A stretch of DNA of 34,652 nucleotides from a virus, in IMG/VR virus record IMGVR_UViG_3300006621_000087, positions 11,047 through 45,698 of that record; one strand, written 5' to 3'. Shown here one piece after another: positions 15,976 through 24,043 of this stretch (within the stretch, counting starts at the first letter, position 1; the number at the start of each line of letters is the position of its first letter). A program made the position numbers and the translations under genes. The notes beneath the pieces are model-generated. The model had not been told where the DNA came from, did no database searches, and saw nothing but the letters and a program-made list of their open reading frames with translations.

Positions 15976-16576
15976 AAAATACTACCTCCCTGAACCGCTC
16001 ATTCTTGAATTAAACGAGGATGAGCTTTCTCATATAGATACTATGGCTAAAGAAATGTACTCTTGCGATGTACGTAGACGAGGACGTGATTACGATACCG
16101 TTTATGCTCATACAAAAGCAGGTGTTATTCTTGAATTTGCTTTAGTTCGACAAGGTGGTGTAATGAATCCTGCTGAGTTCGATCATACTGTTCCATCATC
16201 TCATAACTGGGATGTTGATTGGAAAGGCTTTAGATGTGAAGTAAAGAACTCTGCTGATCCAACACATAAACGTCACGTAACTAAATGGCTTACTATCTCA
16301 AACTATATGGGACAAAAGCTTGCACGTAATAGAAAATTATATCCAAATTGTGTTGACATTGTAGTGTTTGGATGTTATAATAAACTATCAGAAAATACTT
16401 ACGACGTACGATGGAGATGTGTTGCACCTTTTGATACTATTCGCGAAAATCTTAAAAAATGTAATCCAGAGTTCGAAAACAACTGGCTTATCGATCAATA
16501 TGGTCAAAAGCAAATTAAGTTTTTCTATAATCACAAAGGTGACGAATACGCTGTCTATAATGAAAATGTTTACTAA
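15968..16576 (+). CDS. Putative PD-(D/E)XK nuclease-like protein
   Basis: A 202-residue protein whose middle fits the PD-(D/E)XK nuclease core: an early Glu in a helix (Glu56 in GVILEFAL), then Asp82/Asp84 in a strand (WDVDW), a turn, and Glu91-Val-Lys93 in the next strand (FRCEVK), followed by a conserved-looking strand DIVVFGCY at 130-137. These residues would bind Mg2+ and cut DNA. A nuclease against host DNA would fit a phage that modifies its own cytosines. The match is by pattern only; it could equally be an inactive fold member. Promoter P4 lies inside this gene. Confidence 0.5.
   Translation: MHKKYYLPEPLILELNEDELSHIDTMAKEMYSCDVRRRGRDYDTVYAHTKAGVILEFALVRQGGVMNPAEFDHTVPSSHNWDVDWKGFRCEVKNSADPTHKRHVTKWLTISNYMGQKLARNRKLYPNCVDIVVFGCYNKLSENTYDVRWRCVAPFDTIRENLKKCNPEFENNWLIDQYGQKQIKFFYNHKGDEYAVYNENVY
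16353..16381 (+). promoter_or_regulatory. Consensus promoter P4 inside coding sequence
   Basis: TTGACA at 16353-16358, a 17-base spacer, TATAAT at 16376-16381, fully inside the nuclease-like gene. It would drive the diphosphohydrolase-like and dCMP hydroxymethylase genes that start about 200 bases downstream. Confidence 0.75.
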
Positions 16577-16588
16577 GAAGGATATACT

Positions 16589-16915
16589 ATGAAATTTGAT
16601 ACTGGCAAACCACCAATTAACCTTGTACCGTCTGAAGCTATTATTGCTGCAGCCGAAGTATTTGCATTTGGTGCAGTCAAATACGGCGAAAACAATTGGC
16701 GCAAAGATGTTAACAAGTTTCCCTTGTCACGTCATTACGCTTCTTTATCACGCCATCTCCTGGCTTGGAATGCAGGTGAAGATATCGATCCTGAATCTGG
16801 CCTACCACACACGCATCATGCTCTCACTCAGTTAATGATTCTTATTATGACTCAACGCGAGGCTACTGAGGACATCGATGATAGATTTAACAAAGAAACC
16901 GATTACAACAAATGA
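16589..16915 (+). CDS. dATP/dGTP diphosphohydrolase-like domain protein
   Basis: A 108-residue all-helical protein with the signature of the small phage/bacterial family named for the dATP/dGTP diphosphohydrolase N-terminal domain: DTGKPPINLVP near the start, FGAVKYGENNWRK (residues 27-39), then SRHLLAWNAGEDIDPESG and a HTHHAL segment. MazG-like members convert dNTPs to dNMPs plus pyrophosphate. Beside a dCMP hydroxymethylase and a dCMP deaminase it likely helps adjust the dNTP pool; a role in removing unmodified dCTP is speculation. The ribosome site is AAGGA at 16578-16582. Confidence 0.65.
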   Translation: MKFDTGKPPINLVPSEAIIAAAEVFAFGAVKYGENNWRKDVNKFPLSRHYASLSRHLLAWNAGEDIDPESGLPHTHHALTQLMILIMTQREATEDIDDRFNKETDYNK

Positions 16916-16918
16916 TTT

Positions 16919-17050
16919 ATGATTATTAAAATTGAAATTCAGATCGACACTGAAAATGCAAAAGATGTCGAAAAAATGCAAGATCTCTATAGAATTATAG
17001 AGGACCTAGAATACAAGTCAAATGAAGGATACTATGATGATGAAAGTTAA
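16919..17050 (+). CDS. Tiny hypothetical protein (43 aa)
   Basis: An open frame from ATG 16919 to TAA at 17048-17050 encodes 43 residues: a beta-strand of alternating Ile/Lys/Glu, then an acidic helix. It fills the gap between two confident genes and overlaps the start of the next. There is no clear ribosome site, so it may be read by coupling from the upstream gene. Function unknown; could be spurious. Confidence 0.45.
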   Translation: MIIKIEIQIDTENAKDVEKMQDLYRIIEDLEYKSNEGYYDDES

Positions 17051-17744
17051 TGACGTACGTGAATATTTCAAAGGTGAACTCGCCGCTGAAAGATTTACTA
17101 CTGATAAAACTGGTGCTAAAACTATTGAGATGCTTGGTGCATCTTTTATTGCTGACGAAGAATCAATCTTCGGTAAGCCTGCTCCAAAGTATATTCAAGC
17201 TGAATTAGATTGGTATGAAAGCCAATCAACTAATATCAATGATATTCACGGTGATGAAAAAGAACCACCACAAGCTTGGCAATACTCAGCAAATGATGCT
17301 GGTGAAATCAATTCAAACTATGGTCATATCGTATATTCCGATAAGTATTTCAATCAATTTGATAAAGCCTTTATGGAACTATGGAAAAATCCTGACAGCC
17401 GTCGTGCTCAAATGGTTTACAATCGTCCAAGCATATGGGTTGAATTTAATGAAAACGGCAAGTCAGATTTTATCTGTACTAATGCTCAAACGTTCTATAT
17501 TCGTGACAACAAGTTACATATGGTATCTCAAATGCGATCAAACGATGTAGTCTTTGGCTACAAAAATGATTATGCTTGGGCTCAATACTTGATGGATAAG
17601 TTTGTTAGCAAGTGGAATAACCGTGCTATGCAAAATATTCGTGGTACGACTATATCAAAAGGTCCTAAAATTGAAAAAGGTGATCTTATTTGGCAGGTAA
17701 TGAACTTACACGTTTATGAACGCCACTTCAACTTGGTAGATTAA
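17037..17744 (+). CDS. 42: Deoxycytidylate 5-hydroxymethylase (T4 gp42-like)
   Basis: This 235-residue protein resembles T4 gene 42 product along nearly its whole length. It makes 5-hydroxymethyl-dCMP from dCMP and methylene-tetrahydrofolate, so that phage DNA carries hydroxymethylcytosine. Seen: the catalytic Cys147 in SDFICTN (T4 Cys148), the paired Arg of NPDSRR (117-123), MRSNDVVFG (166-174), and Asp178 in YKNDYAW where thymidylate synthases carry Asn. That Asp marks cytosine rather than uracil as the base. The protein ends soon after HVYERHFNLVD, about a dozen residues shorter than T4. Three consecutive ATGs (17034, 17037, 17040) follow AAGGA at 17025-17029; the middle one has the best spacing. 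A dCMP deaminase follows at once. Confidence 0.9.
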   Translation: MMKVNDVREYFKGELAAERFTTDKTGAKTIEMLGASFIADEESIFGKPAPKYIQAELDWYESQSTNINDIHGDEKEPPQAWQYSANDAGEINSNYGHIVYSDKYFNQFDKAFMELWKNPDSRRAQMVYNRPSIWVEFNENGKSDFICTNAQTFYIRDNKLHMVSQMRSNDVVFGYKNDYAWAQYLMDKFVSKWNNRAMQNIRGTTISKGPKIEKGDLIWQVMNLHVYERHFNLVD

Positions 17745-17745
17745 T

Positions 17746-18303
17746 ATGAGTAAAATGGGTGCATACGTTCTTGATCAGCAAATCGAAGAATACGAATCGT
17801 ACTATAATTATATGGGAAGAAGAATGAGAGAAGCAGATAGATACGAATATGATCGTGCTGAAAAATGGCATAACCGGTTTATGGATATGGCTAAACTTGT
17901 CGCTGATTGGAGCAAAGATCCATCAAGTAAAATTGGTGCAGTTGCTGTTAATGATGAACGTCGTATTCTTGCAACAGGATATAACGGCTTTCCAAAGGGT
18001 ATTGAAGATACTCCTGAACGTTTAGCTGATCGTCCCACAAAACATCAATTAGTTATTCATGCTGAAATGAATGCTCTTATGAATGCGTTGTACTCAGGCG
18101 TAAGCCTTAAAGACGCAACTATGTACGTGTACGGATTACCTATCTGTCCTGATTGCGCTAAAAGCGTAATACAAGCCGGTGTTAAACATGTTGTTATACC
18201 AACTGATAAAACCGACAAAGGCGAATGGCAAAAAGTATGGGAAGAAAAAAGTTTACCAATGTTCAAAGAAAGTGGTGTTAAAGTTACAGTACTTGGTATG
18301 TAA
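17746..18303 (+). CDS. cd: dCMP deaminase
   Basis: This 185-residue zinc deaminase converts dCMP to dUMP, feeding dTMP synthesis. Seen: HAE at residues 105-107 (zinc His and catalytic Glu) and PICPDC at 132-137 (zinc Cys134 and Cys137), with the substrate loop [10 protein letters not shown] at 76-85. An N-terminal extension of about 40 residues, acidic and Tyr-rich, precedes the usual domain start. It follows the hydroxymethylase by one base, so two enzymes that compete for dCMP are made together. Confidence 0.93.
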   Translation: MSKMGAYVLDQQIEEYESYYNYMGRRMREADRYEYDRAEKWHNRFMDMAKLVADWSKDPSSKIGAVAVNDERRILATGYNGFPKGIEDTPERLADRPTKHQLVIHAEMNALMNALYSGVSLKDATMYVYGLPICPDCAKSVIQAGVKHVVIPTDKTDKGEWQKVWEEKSLPMFKESGVKVTVLGM

Positions 18304-18305
18304 TT

Positions 18306-18641
18306 ATGTCGTACCTTGTAACTGATAACTGTGTTAAATGTAAACACACCACGTGCGTATCGGTTTGTCCTGTAGATTGTTTCTATGAAGGCGATGATAT
18401 GTTGGTTATCAATCCAGATGAATGTATCGATTGTGGAGTTTGTGTACCTGAATGTCCTGTTGACGCTATTGTAGCAGACGTTGATTTACCAGAACCAGAA
18501 AGAATCATTTGGATGGAAAGAAATGCTAAATACAGTCAGATATGGCCGAACATTGATGAAGAAAAAGCACCTAAAGAAGATGCTTATGAGTGGGAAAATA
18601 TTCCACATAAATTTGAAACACACATCGAAAAAGTTTCATAA
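18306..18641 (+). CDS. fdxA: FdxA-type 7Fe ferredoxin
   Basis: A 111-residue protein closely resembling bacterial FdxA and Azotobacter ferredoxin I. By that family's numbering shifted by one, Cys9, Cys17 and Cys50 would hold a [3Fe-4S] cluster and Cys21, Cys40, Cys43 and Cys46 a [4Fe-4S] cluster; Cys12 and Cys25 also match extra family cysteines. The core (VTDNCVKC, then CPVDCFYEG, then PDECIDCG) is highly conserved, and the C-terminal 45 residues are acidic. It starts 2 bases after the deaminase. In this genome the possible electron clients are the desaturase, the radical SAM proteins and host enzymes. It could be an auxiliary metabolic gene. Confidence 0.92.
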   Translation: MSYLVTDNCVKCKHTTCVSVCPVDCFYEGDDMLVINPDECIDCGVCVPECPVDAIVADVDLPEPERIIWMERNAKYSQIWPNIDEEKAPKEDAYEWENIPHKFETHIEKVS

Positions 18642-18673
18642 ATACAATCGTCCAGAAAACATAAAGTTTTTTG

Positions 18674-18702
18674 TTGACATTTTTTGAAAACCGTGTTATA
18701 GT
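18674..18702 (+). promoter_or_regulatory. Sigma70-like promoter P5
   Basis: TTGACA at 18674-18679, a 17-base spacer, TATAGT at 18697-18702 (one mismatch). It lies in the 147-base gap before the inositol phosphate synthase gene. An 80-base leader follows, with a weak GTGAG/CTCAC pairing (18728-18732 and 18755-18759) and an AAGGAG ribosome site just before ATG 18789. Confidence 0.85.
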
Positions 18703-18788
18703 ATATCTATACACAAAGTATATAATAGTGAGCTACTCTGATCCAGTCAAAAAACTCACGTTAATAAACTGATATAAAGGAGACTAAT

Positions 18789-20084
18789 ATGTCAAAAATT
18801 AAAGTAGGCGTCATCGGCGTCGGTAATTGTGCTCAATCCCTTGTTGAAGGTATTCAGTACTATAATGAAAATCCCAATGATCACGTAGGACTTATGTATC
18901 CAGATATTGGAGGATATAGTTCAAGTGATGTTGAATTCGTAATTGGTTTTGATGTCGATAGACGTAAAGTAAATCGCCCACTCATCGAAGCATTACGTGC
19001 TAGACCAAACTGTGCTATGAACCACGTTCAAGAGCTATTAGAGTCTGGTAATAATACTCCAGGTTGTGTTACTCCAGGTGCAATGGTTTATTCAAGTCCA
19101 ACCCTTGACGGTGTTGCAGAATGGATGGATTACTACCCTGAAGAAGTATCATTTAGAACAGGTGCAGAAGAAGCTAAATCATTTGATGATATCGTACAGC
19201 TTATTAAGGATACAGGTACAGAAGTTCTTGTTAACTACTTACCAGTTGGTTCTGAAAAAGCAACGCGTTTTTATATCGATGTAGCTTTGAAAGCAGGCGT
19301 ACACTTTGTTAACTGTATTCCAACACTGATTGAAACTAAAGAAACACAACAAATTGAACAAAAGTTTATCAATGCAGGTCTTACCTTCGTTGGTTCAGAT
19401 ATGCGTTCAGCTTGGGGTGCTTCAAGATTATCTGAAGTTTTACAAGGCGCAATGATTGATGGTGGTTTGCATGTAACTTATCACACTCAAACAAATCGTA
19501 TTGGTGGTGCAACTCAAGGTCGCGAACATATTCGTAACGGTGTTACATCAAATACAGACTTTATTAATATGGCTGAAAAAGAACGTCTACATAATAAGCA
19601 TATCTCAAAAGAGAATGTTTTGAAAGGACAGAATACTGTTCGTGGAGTTAATTATGCTGGTGATACATTGTATGCCGGTCCATCATTAACCGTTCTACAA
19701 AAACCAGGTGGTGACTATGTTGGATCTGATAATAAGATTGCAGATCTCGATATCGTAGCATTTGGATTTGGTGGAGCTCGTTATACATTACAAGCTAGAC
19801 TATCTTGCCAAGACTCACCAAACTCTGGTGGTGTGGTTATTTCAGCAATTCGATTCTGTCGAGTAGCGTCTGAAATGGATATTGTTGGTATTCTTCGTGG
19901 GCCAAGTGCTTATACACAGAAAACTCCACCGGTACAGCTTACAACAGCTGACGCAAAGTTTGAATGTGATGCATTAGCTCGTAGAGAACTTACAAATATG
20001 ACAAGACCACAACTTGCATCAGCTAAGCCTAAAGCAAAAGATCTTCCATATACCTACCAGGACGGAAAGACTGATTATGAGTAA
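18789..20084 (+). CDS. ino1: myo-Inositol-1-phosphate synthase (MIPS family)
   Basis: This 431-residue protein matches the prokaryotic inositol-1-phosphate synthases (mycobacterial Ino1 type), which convert glucose 6-phosphate to inositol 1-phosphate with bound NAD. Seen: an N-terminal Rossmann motif VGVIGVGNCAQSL (residues 6-18), NYLPVGSEKATRFY (149-162), a TDFINMAEKERL segment (256-267), and DSPNSGGVVISA (342-353) near the C-terminus, where the KTPPVQL stretch also fits. In the family's DD-x-KS motif, this protein has SDMRS (203-207) with Arg for the Lys I recall as part of the active site, so the reaction may be altered. It is the first gene behind P5, and the next gene overlaps its end by 8 bases. 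Confidence 0.88.
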   Translation: MSKIKVGVIGVGNCAQSLVEGIQYYNENPNDHVGLMYPDIGGYSSSDVEFVIGFDVDRRKVNRPLIEALRARPNCAMNHVQELLESGNNTPGCVTPGAMVYSSPTLDGVAEWMDYYPEEVSFRTGAEEAKSFDDIVQLIKDTGTEVLVNYLPVGSEKATRFYIDVALKAGVHFVNCIPTLIETKETQQIEQKFINAGLTFVGSDMRSAWGASRLSEVLQGAMIDGGLHVTYHTQTNRIGGATQGREHIRNGVTSNTDFINMAEKERLHNKHISKENVLKGQNTVRGVNYAGDTLYAGPSLTVLQKPGGDYVGSDNKIADLDIVAFGFGGARYTLQARLSCQDSPNSGGVVISAIRFCRVASEMDIVGILRGPSAYTQKTPPVQLTTADAKFECDALARRELTNMTRPQLASAKPKAKDLPYTYQDGKTDYE

Positions 20085-20535
20085 AAGAAACGCCTTCGAT
20101 CCATTTGAAAAAATACCATCGAAGTTAATCAACTCATTTGATATTGATGGTGTAATATTTATGGGTGACAGTTTCACTGGTGTGAATCCTGGACCTGATG
20201 ATATTATCATTACTGGTAGATCTAAAGATGATCGTGCAGAAACTGAATCGATGCTCCTAGATAGGGGCATCACCAATCCTCTCTATATGAATAATAAGCC
20301 AGGCGATTATAACGATCGTAGGCAGTCGGGTTTACACAAAGGCATGACTTTATTCTATTTAGAACAAATGGGATATAGATTTGGTTGTCATTTTGAAGAT
20401 GATCCAATACAAATCGAGGCGATTCAACAGATGATGCCTCATATAAAAGTCGTACACCTTAATCATGATTTGATTGATAAAGGTGTTGACACAACTGATA
20501 ATGTAGTTTATAATCAAACTATTCCATCATACTAA
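20077..20535 (+). CDS. HAD-like phosphatase
   Basis: Start at ATG 20077 (8-base overlap with ino1); an in-frame ATG at 20014 lies far inside the neighbour. The 152-residue protein has the four haloacid-dehalogenase motifs: Asp22-x-Asp24-Gly in FDIDGVI, Thr46 in ITGRS, Lys88, and EDD at 107-109. It has no obvious cap domain, so it is of the minimal type that often takes large or phosphorylated sugar substrates. Coupled to ino1, it may dephosphorylate inositol 1-phosphate to free inositol (inference). Its closest general resemblance is to phage and bacterial HAD proteins of unknown substrate. Promoter P6 lies within its 3' end. Confidence 0.75.
   Translation: MSKRNAFDPFEKIPSKLINSFDIDGVIFMGDSFTGVNPGPDDIIITGRSKDDRAETESMLLDRGITNPLYMNNKPGDYNDRRQSGLHKGMTLFYLEQMGYRFGCHFEDDPIQIEAIQQMMPHIKVVHLNHDLIDKGVDTTDNVVYNQTIPSY
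20486..20514 (+). promoter_or_regulatory. Consensus promoter P6 inside coding sequence
   Basis: TTGACA at 20486-20491, a 17-base spacer, TATAAT at 20509-20514, inside the last 50 bases of the HAD-like gene. It points at the gene at 20546, whose ATG is 32 bases after the -10 box. Confidence 0.8.
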
Positions 20536-20545
20536 TAGGTGATAA

Positions 20546-21718
20546 ATGATTGATGCGACTGGAACAAAATTTACTGAAGCTGATAACTTTCAGTCAATGC
20601 ACGCAGATTATCCTTTGGATAAGTACTTTTCTATGTGCGATGTTGAAAAGTTTAGAGACTTTAAATATTTTGTAGAACAAGTTAACCTCAGAGCTGAATG
20701 GCAAAAAGGACTTGCCGAGTCGTACGATTATAAGGAATATGCTCTTAATCCCGATACAGAGTATTTCCACCCTATGATTACATATGATGATCGTATGGTT
20801 TACATTGCAGAAAACATCGTGGGATTATCTGATGATGATCTCTCGATGTATAACAAAATTGGTAATACTATTATCTCTCACTTTTATGGAGCTCGTGGTA
20901 TTCACCAAATTTGTACACGTACTAATGATGTTAAAAAAGCACATGTCGATTTTGAAAACTATTTTACTTCTGGTGAAAGAGAACGAATTCGATATAACCT
21001 GACTCTTGCAAGACCTGCTGGACTCGCTATATACGGTTCTACAGAATTGCGCACTTCTCTATGGGGTGCAGCAAACAAGTACCAACGCGAACGGTTTGGT
21101 GATGATATGGAAGAAGGTACTAATGCTAAACATCCTGGTAACGTAATGGATTGGGTTGCCGGTCTTGGTGAAGACGGTATGTTTGAACGCTTAATGAATT
21201 GCGAAACTATTAGTGATGCATTCAAAGAGCTTACTTCGCATGAGGGCATAGGAAACTATTATGGATTTCACTGTTCTACTTCGAACTCTGTTAACCCTGG
21301 CCTCAAATGGACAAATGATGATAACTTTGTCAAGCCAGGACCGGGAGCCCAATACACTTTACGACTACTTTTTCCAGATGCGCCAAACAGCGTAATTAAC
21401 TCTGGTGATTTAGTTGTATGGTTTAGACACAATCAAAACTTCTTTGGATTTGATAAAATTAAAATACATGAATCAGCTCATAACGTCTTAGATTATAAAG
21501 GCGATAAAATGCTACAAAAAGACCAAACTGAAATGATGACTTATGGTTCTGAAGTTGGAATGTGTCAATACGGTATCTTCTGTAAACTACGTAATGATCG
21601 TAAAGCATGTGATAGACGAGTAGTTACACGTGCAGGAGATAAGGACATTGAAAAAATGCTAAATATAGCTGAGATGAACTTGAAACCACAACCCTCTCTT
21701 GAAGAATTTTTTATATAA
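20546..21718 (+). CDS. aGPT-Pplase/amino acid:DNA transferase-like protein
   Basis: A 390-residue mostly helical protein that I assign to the helix-hairpin-helix/DNA-glycosylase-like families found in thymine-hypermodifying phages (alpha-glutamyl/putrescinyl thymine pyrophosphorylases, also treated as amino acid:DNA transferases or the helical part of hydroxymethyl-uracil DNA kinases). The signature is a HhH-type GIGNYYGFH (residues 234-242) followed by DNFVKPGPGA (259-268). Those proteins act on an activated 5-hydroxymethyl pyrimidine in DNA and attach a nucleophile. Here the phage appears to make hydroxymethylcytosine, so the base may be cytosine. Genes on both sides are tightly spaced. The family call is from motif memory and needs a profile search. 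Confidence 0.55.
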   Translation: MIDATGTKFTEADNFQSMHADYPLDKYFSMCDVEKFRDFKYFVEQVNLRAEWQKGLAESYDYKEYALNPDTEYFHPMITYDDRMVYIAENIVGLSDDDLSMYNKIGNTIISHFYGARGIHQICTRTNDVKKAHVDFENYFTSGERERIRYNLTLARPAGLAIYGSTELRTSLWGAANKYQRERFGDDMEEGTNAKHPGNVMDWVAGLGEDGMFERLMNCETISDAFKELTSHEGIGNYYGFHCSTSNSVNPGLKWTNDDNFVKPGPGAQYTLRLLFPDAPNSVINSGDLVVWFRHNQNFFGFDKIKIHESAHNVLDYKGDKMLQKDQTEMMTYGSEVGMCQYGIFCKLRNDRKACDRRVVTRAGDKDIEKMLNIAEMNLKPQPSLEEFFI

Positions 21719-21728
21719 GGTAAATATT

Positions 21729-22832
21729 ATGAAATCAGTTATTGCAGCTCCTTTTATTCCAATGTCGTTTCAGACAAGCAGCCATAGAGCAGCTCAAGGA
21801 ATAATCTATGCCGACCTATTAAAACATTATCATACAGATAATATCCATGCTAGCTTATCGCGCCCATCTGTACAAGGTGAGGGTGCTAAAGAAGCAAACA
21901 AAACCGAAGACTTTAACGAATACGATAGACTTTATATCTATCACGGTAATGATCGTAAAGCAGACTCTACAGATCTTAACTTCTTTGGTGGTACACGTAA
22001 CTTTCCACATGCGTACAATATTCGAAACATATCACGTTTTAAAGGTGAAGTATATTCTTTAGAAATGGATATGCCTGATTATGCTACAATGCTTGAAAAC
22101 AAATTCAATGGTCATAAGCGTAAAGATGGAACACTTGATACAATGGTACCAGAGTTTCTTGAAGTAGATATTGATAATCTACGTAAAATGCAAGAAAGAG
22201 CAATTACACTTAAACCACAACATCCTACTTGGGATAAACTTTGTATTGGCGATAGTCATGCTATTTGTATGTACCGTGAAGGATGTAATGTTAATTCAGT
22301 ACCATTTAAAACTTTATATGGCGCCTTAGAGATGGGCCTTGAAAAATTCATAAATAAAGATAATGTTAAACATATCGAGTGCTACTTCGGTAACATCGAT
22401 ATTCGACATCATTTATGCCGACAGGATGATACTAAACAAGCAATACGAGATATTGTTGATCGTTATATAGAACAAGTCGGCGCTTTGGATATGGAAAGTA
22501 AAGTGATTTATGAACTACTCCCCATCGAAAACGAAAGACGTAATCTGCCAAAAAGCGGTTGGTATATGGGTGAGAAGTTTTATGGTTCTTGGGCTGAAAG
22601 AAATGATGCAAGACTCTATTTTAAAGAGTACGCAATGCAAAAAGTTCAAGGTACAGGTATTGAATTTCGCGAATGGCTTACACCAAGCTATTACAATGAA
22701 CTTGGAGAGCTTGATTTTAAAGCTATGGAAAAACCAAAATCTGTCCATCTATCACGTGAATACTATCCTTATTGGCAAGGATTGGAATACAATAATATTA
22801 AGAAAACAAGCTTAGAGGACTTTTTTGCATGA
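21729..22832 (+). CDS. SGNH-like hydrolase or acyltransferase domain protein
   Basis: Start at ATG 21729, 8 bases after AAGG; an in-frame ATG at 21699 lies in the upstream gene. The 367-residue protein has an N-terminal part (1-165) without recognised domain and then an SGNH-like layout: GDSH at 174-177 (nucleophile Ser176), GNIDIRHH at 221-228 (oxyanion Asn), and a C-terminal SVHLS at 338-342 where the catalytic His usually sits. SGNH proteins are esterases, phosphodiesterases or acyltransferases. Its place between a DNA-hypermodification-type protein and a C5 methyltransferase suggests a part in base decoration (inference). It ends in an ATGA overlap. Confidence 0.6.
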   Translation: MKSVIAAPFIPMSFQTSSHRAAQGIIYADLLKHYHTDNIHASLSRPSVQGEGAKEANKTEDFNEYDRLYIYHGNDRKADSTDLNFFGGTRNFPHAYNIRNISRFKGEVYSLEMDMPDYATMLENKFNGHKRKDGTLDTMVPEFLEVDIDNLRKMQERAITLKPQHPTWDKLCIGDSHAICMYREGCNVNSVPFKTLYGALEMGLEKFINKDNVKHIECYFGNIDIRHHLCRQDDTKQAIRDIVDRYIEQVGALDMESKVIYELLPIENERRNLPKSGWYMGEKFYGSWAERNDARLYFKEYAMQKVQGTGIEFREWLTPSYYNELGELDFKAMEKPKSVHLSREYYPYWQGLEYNNIKKTSLEDFFA

Positions 22833-24040
22833 AACACGCGACAATCATTCCACTGATCGGTGGTGAGGCATTAGCTTCAACCGACGTATTTGGTTCTAGA
22901 CCAGAATATATCTTATCATACGATGTTTTTAAAGATAACGAAAAACATTTACTTAACTATTGGGATTATGAGGTTCCTTATCATGTACTTGATAAAGGTG
23001 GTTCTGCTCCACTTGGTGAAAAGATTGATGTAATGTCGAGTGTTTGTCCTTGTGCTGGTTTAAGTCAATATCATTCTAAGCCTGGCGAAGAAAATCAAAA
23101 CAACCAATGGATGGAAAAAACAGCTCGATATGTTCTTGGTGAAGTAAAGCCAAATGTATTCTGGGGAGAAAATGCTCCTGCATTAGTTGGTAAGATTGGC
23201 GAGTTTATGCTGAAAAAGCTTAGACAGATCGGTGAAGAAAACGGCTATTCAATGAGTCTATATCTTACAAAGAATATTAAACACGGTGTACCACAATTTA
23301 GAAAGCGTACATTTTATTTCTTCTGGAAGAAAGAACGATTCGGTAATCGTACTCCTTTACTTACATATTATAATCGTCCTCATAAAAAGATCGAAGATAT
23401 TATTGCTGGTGTAAAATCAAACTTCCAAGTAGAACCAATCAATGAAAAGATTCCAAGCCAAGACGATCCTTATTATCGTTATCTGCTTGAAGAAGTTAAT
23501 AATGGTATGACTCATCGCGAATATTACGATAGCCTTAATACAGAAAATGTGCGTGGTAATGATGTAGAGTCTATGATTGAAAAGGCTGGCCACGACTATA
23601 ATGTAGTTGGTAAATGGATGGATAAAGAAGGATATGAACGCGAAGTTCCAAAATGCGAACGTAAATATGAAAAGCTTGCATCTGGCGGTAACATTATGAG
23701 ACGTGGTACTATTGTTCCAAAGGATTACATTGGAGCTTTTGTTGGCCATTATCCAACTGTTCTTACGCATCCATACGAAGATCGATATATTAATTATCGT
23801 GAAGCAATGACTATTATGGGTTTACCTTCTGATTTCGAATTATTAGATCCTAAGAAATCAGTTAATCATATTTGTCAGAACGTACCTTATCAAACAGCTT
23901 CTGATATGTGTGAAGAAATTAAAGCAGTATTTAACAATGATCGTCCTTGGGCCGACACAGATTTCTTATTCCAATCTAACATCAATCAAAAACATGAATT
24001 GTGGAACAAAGAAGAAGCAACTTTAGAAGCTTTCATTTAA
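22829..24040 (+). CDS. Divergent DNA cytosine-C5 methyltransferase-like protein
   Basis: This 403-residue protein keeps the ordered motifs of cytosine-C5 DNA methyltransferases: motif IV VCPCAGLS with catalytic Cys75, motif VI ENAPAL (114-119), motif VIII GVPQFRKRTF (153-162), motif IX-like YREAMTIMGLP (323-333) and motif X NHICQNVPYQTA (346-357). Motif I is unusual: PLIGGEALAST replaces the common FxGxGG form, so cofactor binding may be altered. The middle region (about 200-300) would recognise the target. If the phage uses hydroxymethylcytosine, ordinary methylation of its own cytosines is blocked, so it may act on host DNA, on residual cytosine, or in different chemistry. It is joined by ATGA to the SGNH-like gene. 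Confidence 0.8.
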   Translation: MKHATIIPLIGGEALASTDVFGSRPEYILSYDVFKDNEKHLLNYWDYEVPYHVLDKGGSAPLGEKIDVMSSVCPCAGLSQYHSKPGEENQNNQWMEKTARYVLGEVKPNVFWGENAPALVGKIGEFMLKKLRQIGEENGYSMSLYLTKNIKHGVPQFRKRTFYFFWKKERFGNRTPLLTYYNRPHKKIEDIIAGVKSNFQVEPINEKIPSQDDPYYRYLLEEVNNGMTHREYYDSLNTENVRGNDVESMIEKAGHDYNVVGKWMDKEGYEREVPKCERKYEKLASGGNIMRRGTIVPKDYIGAFVGHYPTVLTHPYEDRYINYREAMTIMGLPSDFELLDPKKSVNHICQNVPYQTASDMCEEIKAVFNNDRPWADTDFLFQSNINQKHELWNKEEATLEAFI

Positions 24041-24043
24041 TAG

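Noticed and set aside
23417-23770. Minus-strand ORF of 117 residues inside the C5 methyltransferase gene
   Set aside because: It lies antisense to a gene with ordered motifs, in a stretch with biased codons; composition is shadow-like.
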